Made by a program: the position numbers and the translations under genes. From an uncultured Arthrobacter sp. (GTDB lineage: Bacteria > Actinomycetota > Actinomycetes > Actinomycetales > Micrococcaceae), in assembly GCA_937873245.1 (NCBI GenBank), contig CALMVY010000221.1:1-20316 (forward strand): a stretch of DNA of 20,316 bases. The letters are read 5' to 3'. Below the pieces are notes generated by a model. The model ran no database searches. It was given only the letters and a program-made list of their open reading frames with translations, and had not been told where the DNA came from. Below, piece after piece: positions 1 to 7,796 of this stretch (within the stretch, counting starts at the first letter, position 1; each line of letters begins with the position of its first letter).

Positions 1-1
1 C

Positions 2-553
2 GCGATCCTCGCCGCAGCCCTGCTGCGTGCCATTGCCCCGGCCTCGGCGCACGACGCCGCCGAGTCCACCAGCCCGGCCTCCGGCGCCACCTTGGCGGCG
101 CCGCCGGAGAAGGTGTCGGTCACGTTCAACAAGAACCCGCTGGCGCTCGGTTCGCAGATGCTGGTGAACGATGCCGCCGGCGCGAACTGGGCCGACGGCG
201 CGGTGGAGATCGTGGACAACGTCGCCTCGCAGAAGCTCAAGCCGGGGGCCCCCGCCGGCGCGTACACCGTGGTGTGGCGGGTGGTCAGTTCGGATTCGCA
301 CCCGGTCGAAGGCAACTTCACGTTCACGGCCGCCGCCGGAGCGGCAGGCTCGACGGCGGTTGCCGCGGTTCCCACGATGGGAACCCCCCAGCCGGGTACC
401 ACACCGGCGCCGTCCCAGCCGGCCGGCTCCTCCGAGCCGTTCCCGTGGAGCATCGTGATTTTCGTTGGTACGGCCATCGGCATCGTGGCCGTCCTGGGCC
501 TGATGGCCAAGCGCCGGCTCAAATCGGAGTCCGGCAGCGGCACTAAGAGCTGA
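2..553 (+). CDS. CopC-type copper-binding protein with C-terminal membrane anchor (5' end missing)
   Basis: The frame is open from base 2, so the gene begins before the window. The first residues are the end of a signal peptide closing with ASA; cleavage there would expose His (codon 50-52) as the mature N-terminus, the first copper ligand in CopC proteins. A beta-rich domain follows, with the CopC-like stretch SSDSHPVEG, which supplies the Asp-x-His pair that completes the copper site in the family. A Pro/Ala/Thr/Ser linker then leads to one membrane helix (about bases 440-510) and a basic tail. The domain probably faces the outside and handles copper, as a YobA/CopC module without a fused CopD in this stretch. 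A TTG at 92 is not the true start because it would delete the copper-binding His. The gene ends 9 bases before a large hairpin shared with the convergent gene. Confidence 0.85.
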   Translation, partial: AILAAALLRAIAPASAHDAAESTSPASGATLAAPPEKVSVTFNKNPLALGSQMLVNDAAGANWADGAVEIVDNVASQKLKPGAPAGAYTVVWRVVSSDSHPVEGNFTFTAAAGAAGSTAVAAVPTMGTPQPGTTPAPSQPAGSSEPFPWSIVIFVGTAIGIVAVLGLMAKRRLKSESGSGTKS

Positions 554-561
554 ACAAGAAG

Positions 562-624
562 CAACGCGGGGTCAGTTGCAGCCCATCCGGGGCCCCTTGA
601 GGGGCCGTAGCTGACCCCGCGTTG
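562..624. terminator. Bidirectional terminator between convergent genes
   Basis: A perfect 14-bp inverted repeat (562-575 with 611-624, arm CAACGCGGGGTCAG) encloses a second hairpin, GGCCCC-TTGA-GGGGCC (591-606). It lies 9 bases after the copC-like stop and 27 bases beyond the stop of the minus-strand gene. The near-symmetric structure can fold in transcripts from either side. There is no clear T-run, so the call rests on position and stem strength. Confidence 0.75.
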
Positions 625-651
625 GGTGATTTCGAGGCGGCGGGTTCCGGC

Positions 652-1287
652 TTAGGCCGGCGCGGCGAGGGCAAAACCCCCGGGCAGGACGGCGGGGAAA
701 CCATCGGGGTGGACCTTGGCGGAGATCGCCTGCCCCACCACCTTTGCCTGGCGCAGAACTTCCTTCGGCGTCGGCGTGATGAGTTCGCCCACGCCCACGA
801 GGTACATCCCCAGGGCGTGCATGGCAGCCATCAGGTTCTGGCCCGCGGCCATGCCGAGCTCGGAGAGCATCCGGCGCAGCTGGCTGTGGGCGCAGCGGGT
901 CAGCACGAGGTGGTCCGCCAGGAGCACGCCGCCGGGCGTGCGGACGGCCCACTGCTGGGTGGGCCCGGTGACGCCGGCGTCGAGGTGGTCCAGCTGCAGG
1001 GCCCGGATGTTGTTCCGCACATCCAGCTTGTGGCTGGTGGCGTAGTTCCGCAGGTGCCGGAGGATCTCGTTGCGTTCCCGCAGGCTGGCGGCGTCGGCCG
1101 CATCGCAACGTTGCAGCGAGGACGTGTTGGCCGGATGCCCGGCGCCCAGCAGGTCGAGGCCGTCCACGATGATGGAGTCCACGCCCCGCCGCTGCAGCTC
1201 GCTGGCAACCGCCAGCCCGGACAGGCCGGTGCCGATCACGACGGCGGCTGTGCGCTCGATCCCCCCGGACATAGGCATGCTCGACAC
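652..1287 (-). CDS. Short FAD/NAD(P)-binding flavoprotein-like protein
   Basis: The 211-residue protein has a Rossmann dinucleotide-binding fingerprint at its N-terminus (GTGLSG, residues 19-24, preceded by hydrophobic beta strand AAVVI and followed about 20 residues later by VDG). Near the C-terminus, the stretch YLVGVGE followed by VLRQAKVVGQAIS resembles the second FAD-binding segment of flavin-dependent monooxygenases and reductases. The middle catalytic region is much shorter than in full-length flavoproteins (usually 350 residues or more), so the substrate is unknown and activity uncertain. I chose the GTG at 1287 because AGGAAGGA lies 7 bases upstream of it; ATGs at 1278 and 1272 are further from that site. 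The frame stays open to 1530, but that extension has no flavoprotein features. The gene is convergent with the copC-like gene. Confidence 0.6.
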   Translation of the reverse strand: MSSMPMSGGIERTAAVVIGTGLSGLAVASELQRRGVDSIIVDGLDLLGAGHPANTSSLQRCDAADAASLRERNEILRHLRNYATSHKLDVRNNIRALQLDHLDAGVTGPTQQWAVRTPGGVLLADHLVLTRCAHSQLRRMLSELGMAAGQNLMAAMHALGMYLVGVGELITPTPKEVLRQAKVVGQAISAKVHPDGFPAVLPGGFALAAPA

Positions 1288-1756
1288 TGCAGGGTCCTTC
1301 CTCGAATGGTGCCAGTCGCGGGGCCGATGCCCCCGGCAGCGTTCCTGTTTCCGAACGACTGTTCTGACCGCAGCACCAGCAGGAGCCGCGTTCTGAAAGA
1401 CAAGTCTCGGTTCAGCAACGCCTCGAAGAATACCTAACATTTCCCGCCTTGGATAGACCAGGTCAAACATTGGTGGATCGCGGGATCTCCCGGCTTTTCG
1501 ACCGGCGCGCCAAGGCCGGTCCGCCGTCATCCGGGCCCCTCGGACGTTGTGTAAACACTGCGTAAAACATGGGTGAAGCCAGCCGTCCGGGCCTTCGTCC
1601 GCCCTGCTTGCTTGTTCCCCCCAAACCGAGAATAGTTAGGAAAACCAGGGGTTCCGGCCGCAGATTCTTCGGCCTCGTCGCCAATGGACGCTGCACGCGG
1701 GCACGTCTGGCAGAATAGCCGCAACATCAGGCAAGAATCGCGAGGAGGCGGACCCC
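1288..1756. other. 469-bp intergenic region between divergent genes
   Basis: No convincing gene is present; minus-strand open frames here lack ribosome sites and recognisable domains. It should hold the promoters of both the minus-strand flavoprotein gene and the universal stress protein. On the minus strand a good -35-like TTGACC lies at 1466-1461, but its -10 partner is poor. On the plus strand CAGAAT (1711-1716) preceded by TGG is a possible extended -10 close to the stress gene. A short symmetric GTGT-AA-ACAC lies at 1549-1558. No DosR-type GGGAC/GTCCC palindrome was found. Confidence 0.5.
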
Positions 1757-2794
1757 ATGGGCCGAGAACAGGTGCATCCGGATCCGGCAGGGGACGTCCC
1801 CGCCGGGTCCGCAGCTCCCCGGGGGATCGTGGTCGGCGTCGATGGTTCAGACCACAGCAAGTGCGCCCTGGTGTGGGCCGCCCGCGAAGCCGAACGCCGC
1901 CGTCGTCCGTTGCACATTGTGACCGCCTACTCCGTTCCGATCTTCGCTGCGTCAGGGCTCGACGGCGGATACGCCACCGTCGATGATTCGGTGATCCGCG
2001 AAGGCGCGGAAGCCATCCTGAAGCAGGCCGTGAACAAGGTCGCCGGGTACCTGATCGACGTCGACGCCTCCGTCGAGAACGGCGATGCCTCCGGCGTCCT
2101 GCTGGAAATGTCCGAAACCGCCGAGCTGCTGGTCTTCGGCACCCGGGGCCGGGGCGGCTTCGTCGGCCGGCTGCTGGGCTCCGTCAGCAGCGCACTCCCC
2201 GCGCATGCCAAGTGCCCCACCGTCACCGTGCCCCTGATCTGTTCGGACCGGCTGGGCGAAACCACTGACGACAAGCACGTCCTGGCGGAACGGGCCAAGT
2301 CCGGGCACGTCCCGGTCGAAAACGTTGTGGTGGTAGGGGTGGACGGCTCCGAACAGGCGCGCGTGGCCGTATTGGAAGCCGCGGCGCAGGCCGAGCGGCT
2401 GTCGGCGCCGCTGCGGGTGGTGTGCGCGGTCCCGCAATACAACGGCTCGCTGGCGTGGGTTCCCGCGCCGATGGACCGTGATGCGCTCTTCGCCGACATC
2501 CGGACCCAGCTCGACGCCGGTACCGCCTGGATCAGGAGCCACTTTCCCCACCTCACGGTGGAGACAAGGCTCGTGGACGGTTCGCCGGTGGACATCCTCG
2601 TCGAGGCCAGCCGGCATGTGGAACTGGTGGTCGTCGGCACCCGCGGCCGCGGCGGCTTCGCCGGGATGCTGCTCGGTTCCACCTCGGACGGCATCCTGCA
2701 CCACGCCAAGGGCCCCGTCATGGTGGTCCCCGACCGGGACGACCCCCGGCTGGCGGACCGGGTCAACTTCGGACCCATTCTCGGCCAGCCGTAG
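1757..2794 (+). CDS. Universal stress protein with two tandem UspA domains
   Basis: The 345-residue cytosolic protein has two Usp domains, about residues 23-160 and 188-325. Each opens with a beta strand and the nucleotide-contacting GVDGS (27-31 and 194-198). Each carries the ATP-binding pattern G-x2-G-x9-G-S: G128, G131, G141-S142 and G294, G297, G307-S308. Both repeats share GTRGRGGF, so this is the ATP-binding subclass, and the duplication forms a built-in dimer. Such proteins help actinobacteria survive hypoxia, starvation and other arrest conditions; the exact role cannot be read here. ATG 1757 is preceded by GGAGG at 8-base spacing. The dikinase gene starts 43 bases downstream on the same strand, probably co-transcribed. 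Confidence 0.93.
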   Translation: MGREQVHPDPAGDVPAGSAAPRGIVVGVDGSDHSKCALVWAAREAERRRRPLHIVTAYSVPIFAASGLDGGYATVDDSVIREGAEAILKQAVNKVAGYLIDVDASVENGDASGVLLEMSETAELLVFGTRGRGGFVGRLLGSVSSALPAHAKCPTVTVPLICSDRLGETTDDKHVLAERAKSGHVPVENVVVVGVDGSEQARVAVLEAAAQAERLSAPLRVVCAVPQYNGSLAWVPAPMDRDALFADIRTQLDAGTAWIRSHFPHLTVETRLVDGSPVDILVEASRHVELVVVGTRGRGGFAGMLLGSTSDGILHHAKGPVMVVPDRDDPRLADRVNFGPILGQP

Positions 2795-2837
2795 CCCTGA
2801 ACAGGTCCCGGGCGGGCGTTGAAGGGAGGTCCGGCGG

Positions 2838-5714
2838 GTGGAGTATCTCCCAGGTGCGGGCCCCGATGCCGGTCCAGGTCCAGGTCCAGGTCCAGGCCCA
2901 CGTCCAGACGCGGGCGCGCCAGCGCAGGACCAGGGCCCGGAACCGCAGCAAGCGCTGGTGCTCGCACTTGAGCTGGTCAGTGCGGAGATGCTTCCCGACG
3001 TCGGCGGCAAGGCGGCAAACCTCGGCGAGCTGATGCGCTCCGGGCTGCCGGTTCCGGCCGGGTTCTGCCTGACCACGCAGGCCTACCGGCGCGCCACCTC
3101 GCCCGCCGGGCTCGACGTCGTCCATGCAGCCCTCGCCGGGGCCGCCCCGGACGACCTTCCGGGTCTCGCCGGACTGGCCGCCGCCGCCCGCAGGCTGGTC
3201 CGCGACGCCGACGTCCCCGCCGACATTGCCGATGCCGTCCGGGCCGCCTACGCGGCGCTGGGCACGGATGCGCCCGTAGCGGTTCGCTCATCCGCAACCG
3301 CCGAGGATCTGCCGTTCGCCAGCTTCGCGGGCCAGCAGGACACCTTCCTGAACATCGTGGGCATCGACGCGGTCCTGGCTGCAGTCCGGCAGTGCTGGGC
3401 CTCGCTGTGGACAGACCGTGCCGTGAGCTACCGCGCCACACACGGAATCAACCCCTCAACGGTGTCGCTCGCCGTGGTGGTCCAGCGGATGGTGGACGCG
3501 GCCGTGGCAGGGATCCTGTTCACCGCGAACCCCGTCACCGGAAGGCGGCACGAGGCGGTCATCGACGCCAGCCCCGGCCTCGGCGAGGCGGTGGTATCCG
3601 GGGCGGTCAACCCGGACCACTTCGTCGTCGACAGTGCCAGCCAAAGCATTCTTGAACGCCGGATCGGGAGCAAGGGTGTGGCCATCCGGCCGCTGCCGGG
3701 CGGCGGGACGGAACGGGTCGAACTGTCCGGCGCCGGCTCGCAGCCCTGCCTGGGCGACGCCCAGCTGCTGGCCCTGGAGCGCCTTGGCCGCCGCGCGGAA
3801 GTGCATTTCGGCGCGCCGCAGGACCTCGAATGGGCCATCGACGCCGGCGGAGCGGCTTGGCTGACGCAGTCGCGGCCCGTCACCACCCTCTACCCGTTGC
3901 CGGAGCGGCGGCGGGTCCGGGACGGAACGCGGGTCTACCTGTGCTTCAGCCTGGCCCAAGGCCTGACGCGCCCGCTGACTCCGATGGGACTGGCAGGCTT
4001 CCGGCTCATTGCCTCGTCCGTGGCGCGCGCGGCGCACTTTGACGTCCCCGCGCCCCACGACGGTCCGCCGCCGTACGTGCAGGCGGGCCAGCGCATCTTC
4101 TTCGACCTGACCCCGGTGGTACGCAGCACCATCGGGCGGGCTGTGGTGCCGCGGGTGTTCGATGTGATGGAGGCCCGCTCCGCGGCCGTGCTGCGGCGGC
4201 TGTTCGAAGATCCCCGGTTTTCCGTCACCGTCAGGTCACCCTGGCGGGTGCTGCGGCACGTCGCACCGGTGGCGGCGCGGTTCAGGGTTCCGGAGACGCT
4301 GCTGTGCGCACTGTTCCGGCCCGAGGCGGCGCTGCGCCGGGCGGAGCGGTTCGGCGAACGGTTCCGGGCCGCCCTGGTGGTGCCGGCGGGGTCCACCCCG
4401 GTGCAGCGGCTGGACCACGTGGAACGCATCCTGGGGCACGACCTCTTCCCCGTCGTACCCAACATCCTGCCGCTGCCCGCCCTGGGCTTTGCCCTGCTGG
4501 CGGCCGCCGGCAGGCTGTTGGGAGACAGCGCCGGGCCGGGGGCACTGCAGCCCGTCCTGCGGGGACTTCCCAACAACGTGACGACGGAAATGGACCTGGC
4601 CCTCTGGCAGCTCGCCGCAGCCATCCGGTCCGACGCCGCAGCCGCAGCCGTGTTCGACCGTGCAGTCTTCGACCGTGCCGTGTTCGACCGTTCAGTGGTA
4701 GACGGCGGAGGCGAGCCGGAGCTGGTCCGCCGCTACCGGGCCCGTGAGCTTCCCGCCGTCGTGCAGTCCGGGCTCGCGGGCTTCCTGGGCCGCTACGGGC
4801 AGCGGGCCGTGGCGGAAATCGACCTGGGCATGCCCCGCTGGTCCGACGATCCGTCCCACATCCTGGGGGTCCTGGCCAACTACCTGCGTCTGGACGACCC
4901 CGGGCAGGCGCCGGACCGGCAGTTCAGCAAGGCGGAACGGGAGGCCGAGGCCCAGGTGGAACTGCTTGCCGCCGCCGCGGGGGAGCGGAGCAGGCTGCGT
5001 GCGGCGCTGGTGCGGTCGGCACTGAAACGCACGCGGATGTTTGCCGGCCTGCGCGAACTGCCGAAGTACCACATCGTCGAAGCCCTGGCCGCGGTGCGGG
5101 GGCAGCTCCAGGCCGTCGGGACGGAACTGGCCGGCGCCGGCCGCATCAGCGAGGCGGACGATGTCTTCTTCCTGGATCTGGCCGAGGCCCGCGAAGGGCT
5201 CGCCGGGAGGCCGCTGCAGCACCTCGTGGCGCAGCGCCGCGAGGACTATGCGCAGGAACTGGGCCGCCGGCACATCCCGCGGGTGCTGCTCTCGGACGGG
5301 ACGGAACCGGAAGCGCTGCAGTCCGGAGCTGCCGGGGCGGAGGCCGGAACCGCGGGGCTGCTGAGGGGAAGTCCCGCGTCGGCGGGGACAGTCACCGCCA
5401 GGGCCCGCGTCATCGTGGAGCCCCAGGGAGCGCACCTGGAGCCCGGCGAGATCCTGGTGGCGCCCTCCACAGATCCGGGCTGGACGCCGCTGTTCCTGAC
5501 CGCCGGCGGGCTGGTGATGGAAATGGGCGGGCCCAACTCCCACGGCGCCGTCGTCGCACGGGAGTACGGGATTCCAGCGGTGGTCGGAGTCCCCGACGCC
5601 ACCTCGCTGATCGCCACCGGGCACAGCATCACGGTCGACGGCGCCGCCGGCACCGTTGTGCCGGACGCCGGACGCCGGACGCCGGGCGCCCGGCGACAGC
5701 GGACTCATGAGTGA
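2838..5714 (+). CDS. PEP/pyruvate-binding dikinase, rifampin-phosphotransferase-like architecture
   Basis: The 958-residue protein begins with a Gly-Pro-rich tail (residues 5-35). An ATP-grasp PPDK_N domain follows, about 40-355, with GGKAANLGEL (K58), AVRSSATAEDLP (R150), TANPVTG, DLEWAID (E331) and QSRPVT (Q344, R346). A long, mainly helical central region covers about 365-840, and a swivelling PEP-utilising domain about 855-950 has the phospho-carrier motif GGPNSHGAVVARE with H902. There is no C-terminal PEP/pyruvate TIM barrel, unlike PEP synthase or PPDK. ATP domain, unrelated middle domain and terminal His domain is the layout of rifampin phosphotransferase (about 860 residues). The middle domain sets the acceptor, and I cannot tell rifamycin from another substrate. 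GTG 2838 has GGGAGG 8 bases upstream. A drug-modifying role is possible; a dormancy-linked metabolic role is equally compatible with the Usp neighbour. Confidence 0.82.
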   Translation: MEYLPGAGPDAGPGPGPGPGPRPDAGAPAQDQGPEPQQALVLALELVSAEMLPDVGGKAANLGELMRSGLPVPAGFCLTTQAYRRATSPAGLDVVHAALAGAAPDDLPGLAGLAAAARRLVRDADVPADIADAVRAAYAALGTDAPVAVRSSATAEDLPFASFAGQQDTFLNIVGIDAVLAAVRQCWASLWTDRAVSYRATHGINPSTVSLAVVVQRMVDAAVAGILFTANPVTGRRHEAVIDASPGLGEAVVSGAVNPDHFVVDSASQSILERRIGSKGVAIRPLPGGGTERVELSGAGSQPCLGDAQLLALERLGRRAEVHFGAPQDLEWAIDAGGAAWLTQSRPVTTLYPLPERRRVRDGTRVYLCFSLAQGLTRPLTPMGLAGFRLIASSVARAAHFDVPAPHDGPPPYVQAGQRIFFDLTPVVRSTIGRAVVPRVFDVMEARSAAVLRRLFEDPRFSVTVRSPWRVLRHVAPVAARFRVPETLLCALFRPEAALRRAERFGERFRAALVVPAGSTPVQRLDHVERILGHDLFPVVPNILPLPALGFALLAAAGRLLGDSAGPGALQPVLRGLPNNVTTEMDLALWQLAAAIRSDAAAAAVFDRAVFDRAVFDRSVVDGGGEPELVRRYRARELPAVVQSGLAGFLGRYGQRAVAEIDLGMPRWSDDPSHILGVLANYLRLDDPGQAPDRQFSKAEREAEAQVELLAAAAGERSRLRAALVRSALKRTRMFAGLRELPKYHIVEALAAVRGQLQAVGTELAGAGRISEADDVFFLDLAEAREGLAGRPLQHLVAQRREDYAQELGRRHIPRVLLSDGTEPEALQSGAAGAEAGTAGLLRGSPASAGTVTARARVIVEPQGAHLEPGEILVAPSTDPGWTPLFLTAGGLVMEMGGPNSHGAVVAREYGIPAVVGVPDATSLIATGHSITVDGAAGTVVPDAGRRTPGARRQRTHE
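2871..2906 (+). repeat. Hexanucleotide tandem repeat (GGTCCA)n
   Basis: Four perfect GGTCCA copies (2871-2894) are followed by two one-base variants, GGCCCA and CGTCCA (2895-2906). They encode the alternating Gly-Pro tail at the start of the dikinase. The unit is a multiple of three, so copy-number change would lengthen or shorten the tail without a frameshift. Confidence 0.9.
4650..4694 (+). repeat. Three 15-bp tandem units inside the dikinase gene
   Basis: The units are 4650-4664, 4665-4679 and 4680-4694. They differ by one to three bases from each other and encode V-F-D-R-A, V-F-D-R-A and V-F-D-R-S (residues 605-619). They are in frame in the central domain and look like a recent local duplication. 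Confidence 0.85.
5661..5688 (+). repeat. Heptanucleotide tandem repeat CCGGACG at the dikinase 3' end
   Basis: Three perfect CCGGACG copies (5661-5681) and one variant CCGGGCG (5682-5688) lie in the last codons of the dikinase gene, 18 bases before the next start codon. A 7-base unit is out of phase with codons, so gain or loss of a copy would change the dikinase C-terminus and where its translation stops relative to the downstream start. Confidence 0.85.
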
Positions 5715-6456
5715 CGTGGAGGGTCCGCCACCGGTTCCGGGCGATGCCGGGCCGGCGCCCGAAGAACCAGCCGAGCCCCAAACAGGCGGGCCCGAGCCGG
5801 CGGCGGCCGGCGTCGACGATCCCTGGCTCCCCGCCTTCCTGGTCAGCCACCCGCTCACCGCCGGATGGGCCTGGACGGGGTTCTGGGCTGCCCTGATCGT
5901 CGCAGACGATTACTTCGACTTTGCGGGCTGGTCCTGGTACGTGATGGTCGGGATGGCCGCGCTGCCTACGCTGCTGGCGACCATCGCGCTGCTGCAGGCC
6001 ACTCCCCGGCGGTATCTCAAACCGCGCAAGGACTCAGTGCTGGGCCATTTTTTCGTCCGCTTCCTCGCCCTCACGGCCGCGTTCCTCGTGTGGGGTGTCT
6101 CGGTGGTCATGAGCGCCTCGATCTCCACCACCATCCAGTCACTGGTCGGCGCTTCGGAACGGGAGGTCACTGCCCTGGGATTCAATCTCCTGCTGGCCGC
6201 TGTTCCCCTCGTGGTGTCAGTGCTCTGGATGGCCTTCATCATCCGCTGTGCGTGGTTCCTCCGCCGGCTCCGCGGCTGGAAACAGGACCCTGCGCCGGCC
6301 CGGTTGCCCAGGAAGTTCCTGCGCGGAAGACCGCGGCTCAGGCGGGTCACCGTCGGGCTTGCCCACCCGGGGCTGCTCCTCGTTGCCGGACTCGGGACGT
6401 CGGTGCTCGCGCTCCTGCTCGGCGCGGTCGAGCTGACGCTGAATGTGTTCGCGTAG
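5707..6456 (+). CDS. Five-helix membrane protein of unknown function
   Basis: This 249-residue protein matches no family I recognise. After an acidic, Pro-rich cytosolic tail (1-48) it has hydrophobic segments at about 50-66, 76-97, 112-138, 158-182 and 217-246. A basic loop RRLRGWKQ and a basic stretch PRKFLRGRPRLRR (201-213) lie between the last two helices. ATG 5707 overlaps the dikinase stop in the sequence ATGAGTGA (start 5707, stop 5712-5714), so translation is probably coupled, as no strong ribosome site precedes it. A GTG at 5656 is in frame but would add residues coded within the 7-mer repeat, which I consider less likely. Its place as third gene after the stress protein and dikinase suggests a shared role at the membrane, but nothing specific can be inferred. 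Confidence 0.75.
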   Translation: MSDVEGPPPVPGDAGPAPEEPAEPQTGGPEPAAAGVDDPWLPAFLVSHPLTAGWAWTGFWAALIVADDYFDFAGWSWYVMVGMAALPTLLATIALLQATPRRYLKPRKDSVLGHFFVRFLALTAAFLVWGVSVVMSASISTTIQSLVGASEREVTALGFNLLLAAVPLVVSVLWMAFIIRCAWFLRRLRGWKQDPAPARLPRKFLRGRPRLRRVTVGLAHPGLLLVAGLGTSVLALLLGAVELTLNVFA

Positions 6457-6531
6457 CCGCGTAGCCGGGGGACCCCACAGCCTCTGGGGCCGGCTGCCCG
6501 GCTGCATCTGCGGGCAATGTTTGGCGGAGAG

Positions 6532-6560
6532 GTGAAGCGGACCACTTCCAGGCGTAATGT
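6532..6560 (+). promoter_or_regulatory. Candidate promoter of the LolA-like/ABC operon
   Basis: GTGAAG (6532-6537) and TAATGT (6555-6560) are separated by 17 bases and lie 36 bases before the preferred start at 6596. The -10 is a good match, the -35 only partial. This is the only plausible promoter in the gap after the membrane protein gene. Confidence 0.35.
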
Positions 6561-6595
6561 TGAATCATGAGCTGCAAGGTTGGAGCGCGGTCGCA

Positions 6596-7756
6596 ATGAC
6601 GCGCACATGGCTGCGTTGGATGCCCGCCGTCGCGGTGCCTGCCGTGATCGCGGCCGGCGTCCTGTCCGCGTCCCTTCCCGCGAGCGCCGGCGACCCGCTG
6701 CCGGAGAAGACTCCGCAACAGGTGCTGCTTATGATCGCCCAGCACGACGAGAAATCCCTGTCCGGGACGCTGGAACAAAGCTCCGAGATCGGCCTGCCGG
6801 AACTTCCGAAATCCGGGCCCGGAGCGGGCAGCCCGGAGACCGCCTGGCTGGAGCTGCTGACGGGACCCCACACCGCCCGCGTGTACCTTGACGGGCCGGA
6901 GAAGGCCCGGGTGCAGGTTATGGACCGGATGGCGGAGCGCGACGCGATCAAGAACGGCAAGGAGCTCTGGTTCTACAACTCCAAGGACAACACCGCCGCC
7001 CATGCCCAGCTTCCTGCCGACGGGGCCGACCGCCACCAAGACCCTCCCGGAACCGTGCCGACCCCCGAGGAACTGGCTGACAAGCTGCTCGCCAAACTCG
7101 ACGCGGGCACTGAGGTGACCGTGGGGCCGGACACCCAGGTGGCCGGACGGGCGGCCTACAACCTCGTGCTCACGCCCAAGTCGGACACCACCCTGGTGGA
7201 GTCCGTCGCCATTGCCGTCGACGGCGAAGTCGGACTCCCGCTCGGCGTCGAGCTGAGGGCGCGGGGGCAGTCGGAGCCGGCGTTCAGCGTCGCCTTCACG
7301 AGCCTCAACCTTGATGCCCCGGATTCCTCCATCTTCAATTTCACCCCTCCGCCCGGGGCCACTGTCAGAGAGATTCCGCTGCCGGACCACAAGGCCAAGG
7401 CAGCCACACCGCCGTCGGACGCCGGCACAGCGAAAGCTGCGAAGCGGCCGGCCGTCACCGGAACCGGCTGGGAATCGGTGCTCGAGTTCCCTGCCGGAGC
7501 CATCGCCCTCCCGGGCGGGACCTCGTCCCAGTCCGGGGCGCCCGACCCCGCGACCGCCAACCCGCTGCAACCTGAACCTTCCGCCACGGAAGGAACCGGG
7601 TCCGGCGCCGCCGCCCTGCTGGAACAGGCCGCAGTAGCCGTCCCGGGCGGACGGCTGGTGTCCACATCGCTGGTAAATGTACTGATCCTCGACGACGGGC
7701 GTATCCTCGCCGGTTCCGTGCCGTTGGAGCGGCTGCAGGCCGCCGCTCAGCGGTGA
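6596..7756 (+). CDS. Secreted LolA-like (lipoprotein carrier fold) protein
   Basis: The 386-residue protein has a classical signal peptide (1-31: Arg-rich start, hydrophobic core, cleavage after ASA). The following region, about 35-250, reads like the LolA/DUF2092 fold found in actinobacterial secreted proteins. It includes an early helix TPQQVLLMIAQ, paired strands around GKELWFYNSKDN, then ELADKLLAKLDAGTEVTVG and VAGRAAYNLVLTPK, and ends with FNFTPPPGATV. A low-complexity tail and a final domain of about 100 residues (LVNVLILDDGRILAG) are less familiar. I prefer ATG 6596 because it starts the signal peptide directly; ATG 6557 would add 13 residues and overlaps the candidate -10. It lies 40 bases before an ABC exporter pair, so it may chaperone or deliver a hydrophobic or lipidated substrate on the outer face; that is inference. 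Confidence 0.75.
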   Translation: MTRTWLRWMPAVAVPAVIAAGVLSASLPASAGDPLPEKTPQQVLLMIAQHDEKSLSGTLEQSSEIGLPELPKSGPGAGSPETAWLELLTGPHTARVYLDGPEKARVQVMDRMAERDAIKNGKELWFYNSKDNTAAHAQLPADGADRHQDPPGTVPTPEELADKLLAKLDAGTEVTVGPDTQVAGRAAYNLVLTPKSDTTLVESVAIAVDGEVGLPLGVELRARGQSEPAFSVAFTSLNLDAPDSSIFNFTPPPGATVREIPLPDHKAKAATPPSDAGTAKAAKRPAVTGTGWESVLEFPAGAIALPGGTSSQSGAPDPATANPLQPEPSATEGTGSGAAALLEQAAVAVPGGRLVSTSLVNVLILDDGRILAGSVPLERLQAAAQR

Positions 7757-7796
7757 CCGCCGCGTGGCCGCCGCCGGGCCGGCGACGGAACCCTGC

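Noticed and set aside
1463..1696. Short minus-strand frame of 77 codons in the gap before the stress gene
   Set aside because: No domain, no ribosome site and Arg/Pro-rich composition; treated as non-coding.
1288..1756. DosR-type dormancy box upstream of the stress gene
   Set aside because: Only short partial palindromes (GTGT-AA-ACAC and GGGA-TC-TCCC) occur; neither has the GGGAC/GTCCC core.
1927..3076. Minus-strand open frames of about 350-375 codons over the universal stress gene and dikinase start
   Set aside because: Antisense shadows of the Usp gene; low-complexity composition and no ribosome sites.
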